Shown piece by piece: positions 1 through 11,900 of a stretch of 64,000 bases of DNA. The notes under the pieces were generated by a model, which was not told the origin of the DNA, made no database searches, and saw only the letters and a list, made by a program, of their open reading frames with translations. The stretch covers positions 4,100,609-4,164,608 of the forward strand of contig NC_051126.1 in the NCBI RefSeq assembly GCF_014839805.1. The letters are read 5' to 3'. The stretch is from Manduca sexta (taxonomy: Eukaryota; Arthropoda; Insecta; Lepidoptera; Sphingidae). The stretch's first letter is position 1; every line of letters starts with the position of its first letter. The translations under genes and the position numbers were made by a program.

Positions 1-1240
1 TTAAATATTATAACTGGCTCAAACTTTTGGTTGGCTGGAATACATTAAATGAACAAGATCTTTTCTGTTTTATTTTCAATATTTAGTAAAATAAAAAATA
101 TTATTAAAATAAATGAGTGTGCAATAATTATATTGTTTAAATGTTGCTATTCTGTATATGAGATTAGTAAGTGGAGTAAGGTTAAAAGGAAGCAAAATTA
201 TATATAATACAAATCTACTATAATACTTTCTATAAGTATCAAAACTTAATCCTTTTTTGAGTATTACCTTAGGTGAAAGATTCATATAGCTAAAATATTT
301 ATTTTTATTTGTATTTAAATCAGTTATTATCTCTTAAAATTACTAAATTTGCATTACAAATATTATTAATAAGTAGCCATTGCAACTTAAATAGCAAATC
401 AATAAAACTACTAAACTACTCATTTCTTCCTTGTTTCAATAATAACACCAATAATATAACATATTATAACAAAATATACAATTGAATTTTAGATAAACAG
501 CTGCATATATGTATATATAATATCACTTTACTATAATCACATGCATTTTAAAGTCATAGTGACATACCTCCCTCTGCAATGTGGATTAGAAATAATAATT
601 AGGACATGTTATTGTACCTATGTAAAATAGGATAATTATACAATAAAATATAAATTCTGTATCTTCGCACCAGCAAAGACCATTTACTGTTTACCACAAA
701 GTAAAATTAATAACATAGTTTAATTATTTATATTTATTTGTCAATATTTTTTTTATTGCTAACAAATACATACCAAAAGCAACCTATTGAAATGTTGCTA
801 AGCTATATATATATATATATATGTGTACATTGCATATAGTATGTATTTGCATTCTATGTGTAAATGGATTATGTTCTTGCTTGTGTAGGCGGGGTTATAA
901 TTATTTGACTAAATATGTACTAATATAAATTACTTTACTCATATTAAACCCAAGATAATATTAGCAGAATTATGAAATTTTGTTTTTAAATTTTTTATTT
1001 AAGTACATAATTACTTCATTGTTTTGTTTTTTCTTGTATAAATTACTCCGTTGGCTATGCTCACTTTAGTAATTCGGACATTATTAGTAAACAAATTAGT
1101 ACAAAAATTACGTATATAAAAAATAATTTGTCAGAATAGTCGTAACCGATATGACTTGTAAAAATGTTCAAATGCGCAAGTTGTTTTGCGCTGTAAAGGG
1201 CCGTAATAATATTGGGGCTCTAGAATTCGACGTAACTTAC
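1..1240 (-). other. Synaptogyrin intron 1 (part)
   Basis: AT-rich sequence downstream of the synaptogyrin exon-1 donor. It holds an (AT)n microsatellite near 804-822 and a possible 6-nt microexon at 68-73-type geometry located at 568-573 (see findings), but no exon recognisable as the rest of synaptogyrin. Exon 2 should therefore lie outside the window. Confidence 0.6.
804..822. repeat. (AT)n microsatellite
   Basis: An uninterrupted run of TA dinucleotides within intron 1 of synaptogyrin. A second short (TA)n run lies at about 54774-54790. Confidence 0.8.
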
Positions 1241-1342
1241 CCAGCAAACCGCCCTTACAATTACTGGAGGCCTTTGTATGAAGGCCTGAGGGTCGAATGC
1301 CCCGCCGGCCTTACCGCCTCCATACGCGCCAGTTGAATCCAT
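1241..1342 (-). CDS. Syngr: Synaptogyrin, first coding exon (5' part of gene)
   Basis: Synaptogyrin is a four-pass (MARVEL-domain) protein of synaptic and other transport vesicles. The minus-strand ATG at 1342-1340 opens a 34-codon exon whose protein begins MDSTGAYGGGKAGGAFDPQA and continues to ...RAVCW. The block AYGGGKAGGAFDP followed by a hydrophobic RAV-W stretch is the hallmark N-terminus of animal synaptogyrins, just before the first membrane segment. The exon ends after a complete codon at 1241 and is followed at once by a consensus donor GTAAGT (1240-1235), so the intron is phase 0. The remaining exons with the four membrane segments lie beyond position 1. The exon is markedly GC-richer than its flanks. 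Identification rests on recognised motif similarity, not on a database search. Confidence 0.87.
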
Positions 1343-1942
1343 TTTTCTCACTTTAGAATAAAACTCCTAAATGCACAACGGAAGCAAACCGTCCATGAAT
1401 GGCTCTATAAAATTTGACCTCTTCTCACTCTAAATTTGTAATATCGATCGCGCAGCTGAAATTCACAGATGACAGCAGGAAAATCTGGGGATAGTGTTGT
1501 GCCGCTATGAACAATCGATTAAAGGAATTTTATATCAATTGCAAATCATCTTTTAGGTGTTTTAGGTGAACAAAATGATTACAACACGCTATTTAAATTG
1601 TTCTTCTCAGATATAATTAAATGGTAGTTTCGTATTAAAAGATTTTTAATATATTTTCTTACAAAGCAATAGATGGGAGTTAGTTAACAGATCTCTGAGA
1701 GCTAGCACACAACACTATAGGTGGTCTGTTCTCTGTGAAAGCTATGCATTTATCGATCGTAGTAGCAGACCTATGATTGGCTACTATAATTTTTCCAATT
1801 ACGATGCACCAATAGGCGACATGGAAAATTTATTTTCAGTGAAACCACGCAAGAAAATTCTCACTTGGCAAAAGGCAAACAAAGTTGAGCTTTAACTATA
1901 TTATTCAGTATTATTGGTCTCCTTTACGTTACTTTTCAAAAT
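1343..1942. promoter_or_regulatory. Putative divergent promoter: synaptogyrin (-) / microprotein (+)
   Basis: The 600 bp between the synaptogyrin ATG (minus) and the candidate microprotein ATG (plus) carries features expected of a promoter: ATCGAT elements (about 1443, 1513 and 1752), a GCGCAGCTG E-box-like stretch near 1450, CCAAT-type motifs in both orientations around 1775-1811, and a TCAGT arthropod initiator at about 1905 on the plus strand. Motif presence is seen; promoter activity in either direction is inferred. Confidence 0.4.
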
Positions 1943-2083
1943 ATGATGAGAAAAAACAGGCGAACGAAGATGGGAGGCTGGAAACACATGGATACACCGC
2001 AAGAAGATAATGACACTCCCACCGTCTTGGCGATTTTGGTTCTAGTGATTTTTATTTTGCGATATGTTCACTTAATATCGTAA
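1943..2083 (+). CDS. Candidate tail-anchored microprotein (46 aa)
   Basis: Not recognised as any named family. The ORF starts with two consecutive ATG codons and ends at TAA (2081-2083). The first ~15 residues are basic (MMRKNRRTKMGGWKH), a short acidic linker follows (residues 17-24), and residues 27-44 (TPTVLAILVLVIFILRYV) form one strongly hydrophobic membrane segment, leaving a tail of only a few residues. That layout fits a tail-anchored or single-pass microprotein such as a regulin-like or organelle-membrane subunit, but no function can be assigned. A TCAGT initiator lies ~38 bp upstream (about 1905) and AATAAA lies 75 bp after the stop (2158-2163), giving a compact unspliced transcript of about 270 nt. 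It is shorter than usual gene-calling cut-offs. It could be a chance ORF; conservation of the residues would decide. Confidence 0.42.
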   Translation: MMRKNRRTKMGGWKHMDTPQEDNDTPTVLAILVLVIFILRYVHLIS

Positions 2084-5000
2084 CTAGTGAGTTGTATATA
2101 TCGGATTCCGGACATTTAATTTCTTATTTTAAGGATATTTATTTAAAATTATTCTTAAATAAAAAATTGTGAAAATTCTACATTTCGTTTATTATCGACG
2201 TGACTTTATTGCATTGAAACTATACCTAAGGTTTACCGTATATCATAGCATTACTACTTAAGGTCCTCATCCGAGCAAGTAGCCTTGAGTATTCGTTCCA
2301 TACATTTACAGTGTATGAGTTACCTCCAGAATTATGCAGATGGACGAATAATTTAATTAAAAAAACAATTTGAAATATTTTTGAAAAATGAAAATTATTA
2401 AAATATTCCTTATTAAATTGTCTATCTAATTATGTTGGCTGAAATTTAAAAAGATATATAATTACTTACATACTTTAAAATCAACAATTTTATTGGCCTT
2501 TTCATTTTGAAATAAATGAAAAAATATCCACATTCACATTTTTATTAAATAACCAATTTCGAATAGATTGCTTCCAAAAATACAGATAGTTCGTTTCGCC
2601 ATTTTGCTGGCGGTAAAGCGTTAGTAAATTTCCCGTGTATCATAAGGTTTTAGATTCGATTACCAGGAGGGAATGCGATGCGTTTCCAATGTGAATTATA
2701 CTTATGAAGATAATATATTCGAAATTAGATTTTATACCTTTGCGATGGTATTTTCTATCACACCATCACACCACAAGACGAAAATAAATCTAGATGGTCT
2801 ACACTTTAAGAAATCGTTATCTGAGACCAATAAACTAGAATCGTTATCTCATGAATTAGTAGACATCGTCACATTGTTTCCATGGTAATAGGATCGTTCA
2901 AGAGTTCCTCGAGAATTCGTTTCCCTTTCTGCGTAATAAGGTTCTAAGGTGGTTATATTAAAAATGACAATATAGGTATAATTAATAAAAAGCCGATGGC
3001 TTAAGACGAATACATTATATACGAAATCTTTAACAGATTACTAATGATTGCGCCCCTCTACTTACTCCTACAGGTATGGGATAAATCCTGGCAATATTTA
3101 TTATAAAATAATACTCAGATTAGATATTACAAATATATTTATTCAAATAAGAACTGAACTATAAAATAAGTAAAAGTCGTTAAGCTGCTTTTAATGACAA
3201 TTAGGTACAATTATTACAGAATAGAATAAAATTACTAAACATGTCACAAACGCCGTCACTCAAAATAATTTTGACTAGTACAATGAACGCTAACTAAAAC
3301 ATATTTTGCGTAAATCATTATATCATTTTATTTCATGCCTAGCACCTTTGACGAGAAACAAGTGACGGCTATAAATACTCCAAACATCTCGTGCAGAATG
3401 TGAGTGTATTTCAAAACTGATAATGTTTTAGAATGGAATATAGGATAAAGACTTTATTGTGCCGAATTTAAATAATGTATGAGTATAATTTTCTTTAAAT
3501 TATCTATTGTAATTGGTGGAGTTTTAGCGTAAAATGCCTACTTATTTCATGCAACTAAATTTTGGGTAAGTTTAATATCATTAAAGACCCCAAAATATGA
3601 ATTTAAAGATCAAAATTATTATCCCCAAATATTTATCAATAAACGTTTTTTTTAATTACTCACATTCTCTACGACAAGTCCGAAGATAAAATTAAATACA
3701 AGTTTACATTTTATTATCACGTAGGTATACAAAATGTCTAGAATATTACGAGCAGTTATCAAAGATTATCAAAGAAGACAGTATGGAACATTGATCTGTA
3801 TTAAATATTTACAGGATCAAGCTAATGTGCTACAATTTATTATTATGTTTTTTTTTATCTATACATTCGTGTTTTTATAATAGGGATACACTATGGGGTA
3901 TGTTCATTGAAAATACAGTGACGGGTAAAAATGGAATAATAAAGAATATCAAATGCATTTATTAAAGGCATCAGGGTATTTTATGTTAAGCTTACTTTGC
4001 AGCTCCACGTATTGTTAAGTAGGGACTTATGTTCATGTAACATAACACAATACCTACAACGACGTAAATACACGTCCAAGAAGAGAAATAATCTCTGGTA
4101 AGACGTGATTACACGTCTTAAGAGTTAACTAATCTAATATACATTTGCCTCATCACTGCATTAACAAATACACGTTTATTAATTATGGCCGCTACATATC
4201 ACGTTATATGGACTTGCTTAAAAGTAAAAGGGAGGTCTTAGCACATTATTGTTCTTAGAAATTACATAACATTATCCAGTGATCATTGCAGCATAAACGC
4301 CGTTCATTTTGGCCGTTTTATGTGTATCGTAAGCAATTTGTGTAGCATAAGCTTTAAGACCCGAGAAATTATTAACGCCCTTGGAATGCTGCACCGACAA
4401 TATGAAAAAAAAAAAAATATAATTCATATAAAATTTTATTTGGATTAATTTTCATTTACCATTACGATTTTGTACAGTGCATCCGTAATTTTTTCCAATT
4501 TATTATATTAAAAATTTACGAAAATTTTGTGAATTAAATAAAACAAATTTAATATTATTATTCAATAGTTTTCTACAATTACAAAGAATGTTACATTATT
4601 GAGGTATCAATAATAACACCCAAATGTTAGCCGAAATTTCATTTATTTTTATAATATAATTGTGTAGTCATATGACGTGTATAGCCGTCCGCCTGTATGA
4701 TCTATTTCCAACTGCTATTCTGCTTTTCTAAAATATAAATACATCGCATTATTTCATATTTACTTGGTTTTCTTAACTATTATAAAACTTGCATGAACGC
4801 ATGTAAGTTTCCGAGGTATTTAAAAATCTTTTATGAAGATGTTTAATTTTTCAATTGTCGATGCGCTCCGAAGGCAATGATTGATGAAAGCAGATGTGTC
4901 GATGAATCAAACGTCATGTCCCTAATCAGTACAAGAATGTTAACATACAAGGTCTATGAGGACTAAAACTAATTTATTACATACTCTATGGTACATTAAC

Positions 5001-5640
5001 ACCTAAATTTTCACACTAACTCTATTATTTTGTATAAATTCTAACTAACTTCGGTTTCTAATGCAAGAACGAGTAATCTACAATTTTATTGTACATGAAA
5101 AACTAACTACTGGGCTGTATAATATTTTTATCTATGACATAATTTAAGTAAAAACAATATTTACAAAAATAGCCACTTTTCATCTGTTCATTTTGGATCC
5201 GTCTATGATCTAATATTATATCAAATGGAAAATTAAAACGTAACACAACGAAGGAACTAATTAGTACAAACAGCGAAACAAACGCACAGCTCACTAAAGT
5301 CTCCTAATTAAAACTATTTCATCCATTATTGTATAAAAATGTACTACACCGGTACAAAACGCTACAAAACTATAATATTATTATATGTATCATTATTTTG
5401 TATTATTTAGTTTTAGGAATAAGTCGATAGCGTGTGGCAGGACGTGATATTCTGTCAGCGATCGATTGCTAAGCGAATGGCCTTATCGAAAACGATTGCT
5501 TCTGTCATATTATTGCTTTTAAAAAAATAAACGCAAACCCACCCGTTCCCTGCCCCAATTTCAATCAATGCCGATAAACGATCTTTGGAATTTATTATTC
5601 TAACATCGATAGTGTCACGCGGAATCGATCGTAATCGATT
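2084..5640. other. Intergenic region and presumed caskin 3' UTR
   Basis: AT-rich sequence between the microprotein and the caskin stop codon. No convincing coding exon on either strand; the ORFs at 2673-2888 and 5103-5294 have no recognisable features. The right part is presumably the caskin 3' UTR; an AATAAA on the minus strand occurs about 50 bp after the stop (near 5587-5593) and others further on, so the real 3' end is unclear. Several ATCGAT motifs cluster near 5455-5640. A 9-bp perfect stem with a 4-nt loop (TAAGACGTG/CACGTCTTA) sits near 4100-4125. Confidence 0.5.
2158..2163 (+). terminator. AATAAA polyadenylation signal after the microprotein ORF
   Basis: A canonical hexamer 75 bp downstream of the plus-strand stop at 2083. 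In AT-rich DNA such hexamers are frequent, so only its spacing is supportive. Confidence 0.35.
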
Positions 5641-5970
5641 TTAGGAATCGGCGAGGCCCTGGCGCTTCTCTTCCTCCAACATGGCGTCGAGTTCGTCGGT
5701 GAGGTTGGCGAGCATGTTGCCGATGTCGTTGAGCACGTCGACGGGCTCGTTGCTCTTGTCGCCGGGCTCGGCCAGGTGCGCGGGCTTGGCGTCGGCGCGC
5801 GGGGGGAGCGCGGCGTGCGGCGCGTGCGGCGCCAGCGGGGCGAGCGAGATGCCGCCGCGCCCGTAGTCCACCGTGTGCGGCCGCGCGCCGATCTGACCGC
5901 GGTTCTGCTTTATCGTGCCCGCGTTCTCGTTCGCGAACGGGATGCTGTCCGACTCCGTGCTCGAACTCGA
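5641..5970 (-). CDS. ckn: Caskin last coding exon
   Basis: It begins right after an acceptor (GTTGCGCCGCAG, ending at 5971) with the serine run SSSSTESDS, phase 0, and ends at TAA (5643-5641), 109 residues later. It carries an Ala/Pro/His-rich stretch and the conserved acidic C-terminal helix ...DIGNMLANLTDELDAMLEEE. GC content is far above the surrounding DNA. Confidence 0.9.
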   Translation of the reverse strand, partial: SSSSTESDSIPFANENAGTIKQNRGQIGARPHTVDYGRGGISLAPLAPHAPHAALPPRADAKPAHLAEPGDKSNEPVDVLNDIGNMLANLTDELDAMLEEEKRQGLADS

Positions 5971-8900
5971 CTGCGGCGCAACAGACGCATCAGTTAATTG
6001 TAAATCGTACCTATTTATTATAGTAAAAAAATTATCCAAAAGCACAAAATTCATCTTTGGTGCTGCTGTTCTACAATACACAAATAGGGTAATGATATCT
6101 CTTAAATGTCATCATTTAAGGTTACAGTTTACGCGAATAGGTATATTTTAAGCTAACTGTGAAAATATTAATATCTACACTTAAGTATTGTATTTTATAA
6201 TTGTGAAAATTTACCAACAACTCCCTAACAACTAACCTTAAAGCTAGCATCGGAGCCGGTCCTGTGCTTGTCGTCGTCGTACCGGCGCGGCGGCGAGGAG
6301 GGCGCGGGCGGCGGCGGCAGCAGCCCCGTGCTGTCGAGCGACACCGACAGCGAGTCCGAGCTCGGGTACGCCGGCAGACTCAGCGGCAGACTCTTCTCCG
6401 GGTGGATCTCTACCGTCGTTTGACCGAAGCGCGAGAACGGCGCGTACTGAGAACTCTGTCTCTTCGGAGGCTCTGGCGGCGGCTTCCGAGCCACGTGCGG
6501 ACTTGCGCCGTACGCCACGCGCTGCAGTCGCGCTGAATACGCGATCTCGTCGTACGTATAATCGGGCGACTTGTCTCGATACGCTGGAGTAGCTTGAATT
6601 TTAGCTACGGGGCGAGGGCGCACCAGACCCCTCGGACGCGGCAATGTACCGCCGCCTTCGTACGAGCTGTCGTTTGTCGGCGTGATGTCTCCGTCGTCGT
6701 ATGAGCGCCGCCATTGTCCCGCGCCGTAGTAGAAGCCCGCGTCCGGAGAGAATGTGGTGTGAGATGTCCTTTCTGACGGGTCTTCGAGGCTTTCCAGCGA
6801 TTTGCCGCGCGGGTGACGGATCTGTTGGTGATTTCTTATGTTAGGGTTGACTCGTGCTGGATAATAACCGGTTTACAGAATGATCTTTTTATATATGGTT
6901 AAAAAAAGTCTGAAGTTAGAAGGCTACATGATATTATGTTAATACTTTTAATATATTAGTGTGTAATACTGTGATCTAAGTTTATGATTTGAACAAATTG
7001 AAAGATCATTCTGTAAAAGAGAAGAAAAAGTAAAAAAAATAAATAGTTGAATTTATTTATATAAATCAATCTGTAATCATTCATATTATACACAAACGTT
7101 TGGAATTATTTCAATAATACATTAACAAACAAATATTTACATTAATTTCTGTATTAGTTTTGTTTTCCATTAAAATCGCCTATTTGTACCATTCTTATTT
7201 TCTCACCATGCCAGGCTTATTAATTTATCGAAAAATATATTCTCGTCGTATGCATATTAAATCAAATAATAATAAAACCATGCTCATAGATAATAGTATT
7301 TAATAGGACTATGTCACTACCGTGCAGGCAAATTTACAAAGTTCGAGCACGTATCCATAAGGCCCAGACAATCGATATGCGGGTATCGATACTAATCGAT
7401 ACTAGAATCGATGTGAAAAAAGAAAAAATAAAAACACATCGATACAGCGTACAAACACAGAGGTGCACATATAAGCGTTGTGCGTCGGGTGCGGACAGAC
7501 AAGACCTTGTGCCGAAGGAGGTTTTCATACCTGAATTGGGACCAGATCAGTGGCACATAGGGGCGTCGGTAGGGCATCAAAGTTTAGGTCGGGGGGTTTA
7601 TGGTAACTCCTCTCCCACTGGCAACGCTCCCTCGGATATAAATCCTTTGGTCGATAACGTCCACAGTGCGGAATGTGTTTGGAAAAAGAAAATAAAACAA
7701 AACATTCACATGCTGCATCGGGCTCGTGGTATGGTGGATGCTAATGACTGTGAAGTGTTGGCCGGATCAAGACTCTCGCGTTCTTTTTTATTAAAATATC
7801 TTTGCCTTTGCACAATTTCATAATATGCAGTTTCATGAACAATCATGGATGATGATTAAACTAAGGCAAAAGCATTACTTGTTATTGAATCTCTTGTAAG
7901 GCAAATTATAGGTATTTATTATGAAAGCAATAAATGTTAATCTTCTAAGATTTTCAAATAGAAGCATGATGAAATAAATATAACGATAATAAGTACGCAG
8001 AGTTGCTCAATTATCCGGCCAACGAAATGACGTAGGCGATGGATAGGTAGAGACCTAAAGTCTAAGCGAAAATAATTAATGTTTTCATCTGAACGCATCG
8101 GGAAAAGTTTCGACACTCATTTTGCACAAGAAAAGTCATGCCAATTATTCTTCACGCGGATTTATACGTACTTTTTCCCAAAAATGTGTCCATTTTGGCT
8201 GAGCAAAGAAAACTTAATAGCCGTTTGTGCCAGGTTTTCAATCAAGGAACTAATAACAATAGGCACTGCTCAAAGGAATATCTGTTTTTAGTTCAATCAA
8301 GCTTTAAACGCTCATTGTTAAAATAAAAGTTAGTAATTCAAAAGGAAAATTATTAAATTATATCATCAATTACTTTTAGGTTAGAATTAATTTGGCGGCA
8401 ATAAAAATTCAAGATGGCCGATGAGGTGAAATGAGATGGGTGAAATAAAAATAAATCATAAAATAAATCATTGATTTGAAGTGATGCTTTGATAATAATT
8501 GTTTTTGATAGATAAGAAAATCTAATTGCCATTGAAATTTCTAGAGCACATTGTGTTATTATGAAAACGGATGAGCATAGACACTTTTATTATTATATTT
8601 CTTTGTCATCCGCTGTCATAATCTCTAAGGAGTCTAAATTCTAAAACATCACTACAAACACAATAAAGGAAGAAAGCATGCGTATCTATGGTACTGACCT
8701 GGCCTGGTTGTATCCTCGGAAAGTCCAGGGAACCCTGGTTACTGATGCTTCTTTTACCCGCCCTTATATCTTTAACTCTTTTTATAGCAAGAAGTATTTT
8801 CTTTTGGTGTCCGAGTCGGACAATGCCCATGTCTTCTAAATCCTGAAATAACCAAATATCTTATTAATGCAATGCCAATAAGGTTTTATCCTCATTTGAA

Positions 8901-11900
8901 TATTTTCAATCTGGATTGATTTTTGAGGTTGTCTATGATTAAAAATATTTGCTGTTGTACGTTGGGATAAAGTTCTCTATGGTTAAAAAAATTGCTGTTG
9001 TACGTAAAGATATTAATTCCAATACGTACCTCCCAAGCGAGTTGTGTGACGTCGTGGACAGTGCGGTACCCTTGAGCCACGAGCGCTGGTCCGTACTCCT
9101 CGAGTCGAAGCAACCGCAGCCATTCTTCCAAAGAGCCCTGAAATTAACAACGTTATAATGAGAATGGGAAGAACTAAAAGCAATGTATAAGTCCTGTATA
9201 AAAATGTTTTTTCCGGAATATAAGTTTCGTTAAGGTGGTAGCTCAAGGTCCATTTTCATACATTTTGTTTCGGCTTTAATCTGGGTAACTAAACAAGTAT
9301 TGGCAAGTAAAGAATTTAAATTCACGTCTAGTTAGTGATTAGTTCTCGCAGTTGAAAGAAAAATGTAAAAATAATTAATAATCATGGATATTTCGGCCTT
9401 TAAAATTTAATATGACGAAGTTTTAAAGGCCGAAATATCCATGATTATTAATTATTTTTACATTTTTCTTTCAACTGCGAGAACTAATCACTAACTAGAC
9501 GTGAATTCCTACCAAGTATATATTTCCTGGTAGAAAAAGTGACCTGTGTGCTATTATTGCAGAATGTATCTATCTCTGTGATAAATTTCATACACATCCG
9601 TTCAGTTTTTCTGACGTGAGTGACTAACAAACATCCAAATGCTTACATTTATAATATCAGTAAGTGCTCACTCTTTGAATTATTTTCTTTTTTTTATGCA
9701 AAGATAATGTCCGAAATAATTGTACTTGTAATTTATAAGATAATATCATAACTTGTGACTGCAGTAAATTTTTAGATCAAAATTTAATAAACACTTCTCA
9801 TTACGTAAAGCATTCGCATTATGCAGCAAAACACCACTCACCGGTATATAATCCGGCAAGTTATCGGGCACGTTCAGGTTGGCCAGTTCGGCCTTTAACC
9901 GTTTGCGATGGTTGGGCTTCTTGATGCCCACGGCGGTCAGGTCTTCGGGCGTCATCCGCGTCACCGTGGGCAGGTCGTACCCCGCTTCGATGAAGAGTCG
10001 CGAGTACTCTTCCATTTGCAGGTCCGCTAGACACACGTGGATTATATCTGTGTCCTGTGGGCATAATGATTTGTATTAATATGGTGTTGGTATATGACAA
10101 TGATTTGTTGGGATTTATTTTGATTAATGGTGTGAAATTAAACTTATTTTGCAGTTTCTTTAATTTTAAACTACGGAGCACTCAACGATGCTCTTTTATT
10201 TTATGGAACCACACAAGTTGTCCGAGTGCAGAACGATTAATATCAAATAAAAATACCCCATTTAAACTGAGAAAAAAAAAATTATTACATTTTTGTATCT
10301 AAATGCAACAGACGAAAAACGGAACAAAACGATTTCAAGAAAGTCGGTAATTATTATAATTGTGTCGACAGGCGAGGAATAAATCGCACGTCAGTCAAAA
10401 CCCTATTGGTACCACACTTCACTTGAGGTGCAGTGGTCACTTCATCGTCCCCGTATAAAAAAATATAGTACTATGGTAAGATACATCTTACAAAACCAAA
10501 ATATATAAATCATGAAACACATCATTTGGTTTATATTTTAGACAATTGTATTAAAATGACGTCACTACAGACATGGCTCCGGCCTTTGAATTTTAATAAA
10601 GATTTTGGCCGTGGAAAAGAAGGAAAAGAAAAGGTGGACTAGGTTGCATGACTAAGGACCATTGCCTTTCCCTTTGAAAAACGAGGAAATAAGGGAAATG
10701 AGGTTTACATAGATTATAGAATATACATACAGGCAGTCCCTGAGCGATCATAGCCCTGACTCTATCAGCCAGGTCGCCGCAGTGGCACGCGGCGTGGTGG
10801 TGATGCGGCATCCTGCCCGAGGCTCTACCGCTGTCCAACGATGCTGACGAGTGACGCGACCCTGATCCCGCCGAGCCTGACGACGATCCGGGACTGTCTC
10901 GGCCGGGACTCTGGAAAGAATAAGCAGAGTTTTTTAGGTAAGGAACAGTCTTAGCTGTAAAGTGACAAAAGTTTTTGATCCTAGGCATATCGCGAAGCTA
11001 TTGAAATTAAAAAACATCCTAAAAGTTTTTGAGTTTCGAGGGAGTTTAATAATAAGTATAGCTAAGGATTCCTGTAGGGATTGAGGAGGCTGGTGAAAGC
11101 AAAAAAAAAGTTAGCCGAATTTGACGAAAGGCCTGCAGCAAGCAAGGCCCTTATAAGCTTGAGACATTTTCTAGGGTGGACCTTTGGCCAACTTAGAAAC
11201 GTCTTTACGTTTCTTGTATGGCCACCGCCCATCCTTGCCTCCTCTCTCCCCTAGCTACGCCCATAAATATTGTCTGCGATAAGCGAAATTAACTCTTTTA
11301 TGAACTAAGGACTATATTATTCTTAAGTGTCATAGACATATTTTATTTGATTTTGGTTACTTTAATATTGAGAAAAGATTATTCATTCGAGGAGATGCTA
11401 CCAAATACCAAAACAAAGATGTGTCTAGATTAACTAAACAATTTCCAATTTGTGGCTATAATGAGCGTTAAGTAAGTACGCTTAATATTCGTGAGACACA
11501 TGAGAAATTATTAAAAAATAATCCTTCGGCGTTGTCAAGGTAATAATCATTTGGTCGCACTTTTTCGAAAACCAAATCGAATTGCGTATGTTGGTAATTT
11601 TAATCGATTTCACGAAGATAATCAATCTTAGTCATTTTTGTGTCAAATCCGTTCCAAAATTATCATAGCACGGATGTTATGTCGGATTTTCTGTATAGTG
11701 TCATCCATGTGTTTTATTTTAACAAAAAAATGTTTGAGTCTTTGAAAAATTCTCGGTGATCCCTTTGTTCCATATATTTCTAAATTAAGGATGGATAGCG
11801 TCCACAATAAACATTATCCTTACAGGCTATAGAACGAAGTCACCCGTCGCGTTAGTCGTGTCTGTCTGAACGCGATAAACTCAAAAATTACCAAACGGAT

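Noticed and set aside
6822..6872. Upstream extension of the caskin proline-rich exon (…RVNPNIRNHQQ)
   Set aside because: The frame is open and looks protein-like, but the matching AG at 6858-6857 would break phase with the SAM2 exon, whereas the AG at 6823-6822 fits and has a CTAAC branch-point match.
7311..7823. 170-codon plus-strand ORF in a caskin intron
   Set aside because: No recognisable domain or signal; low-complexity start derived from the ATCGAT cluster; antisense to a well-defined intron. Most likely a chance open frame in a GC-richer block.
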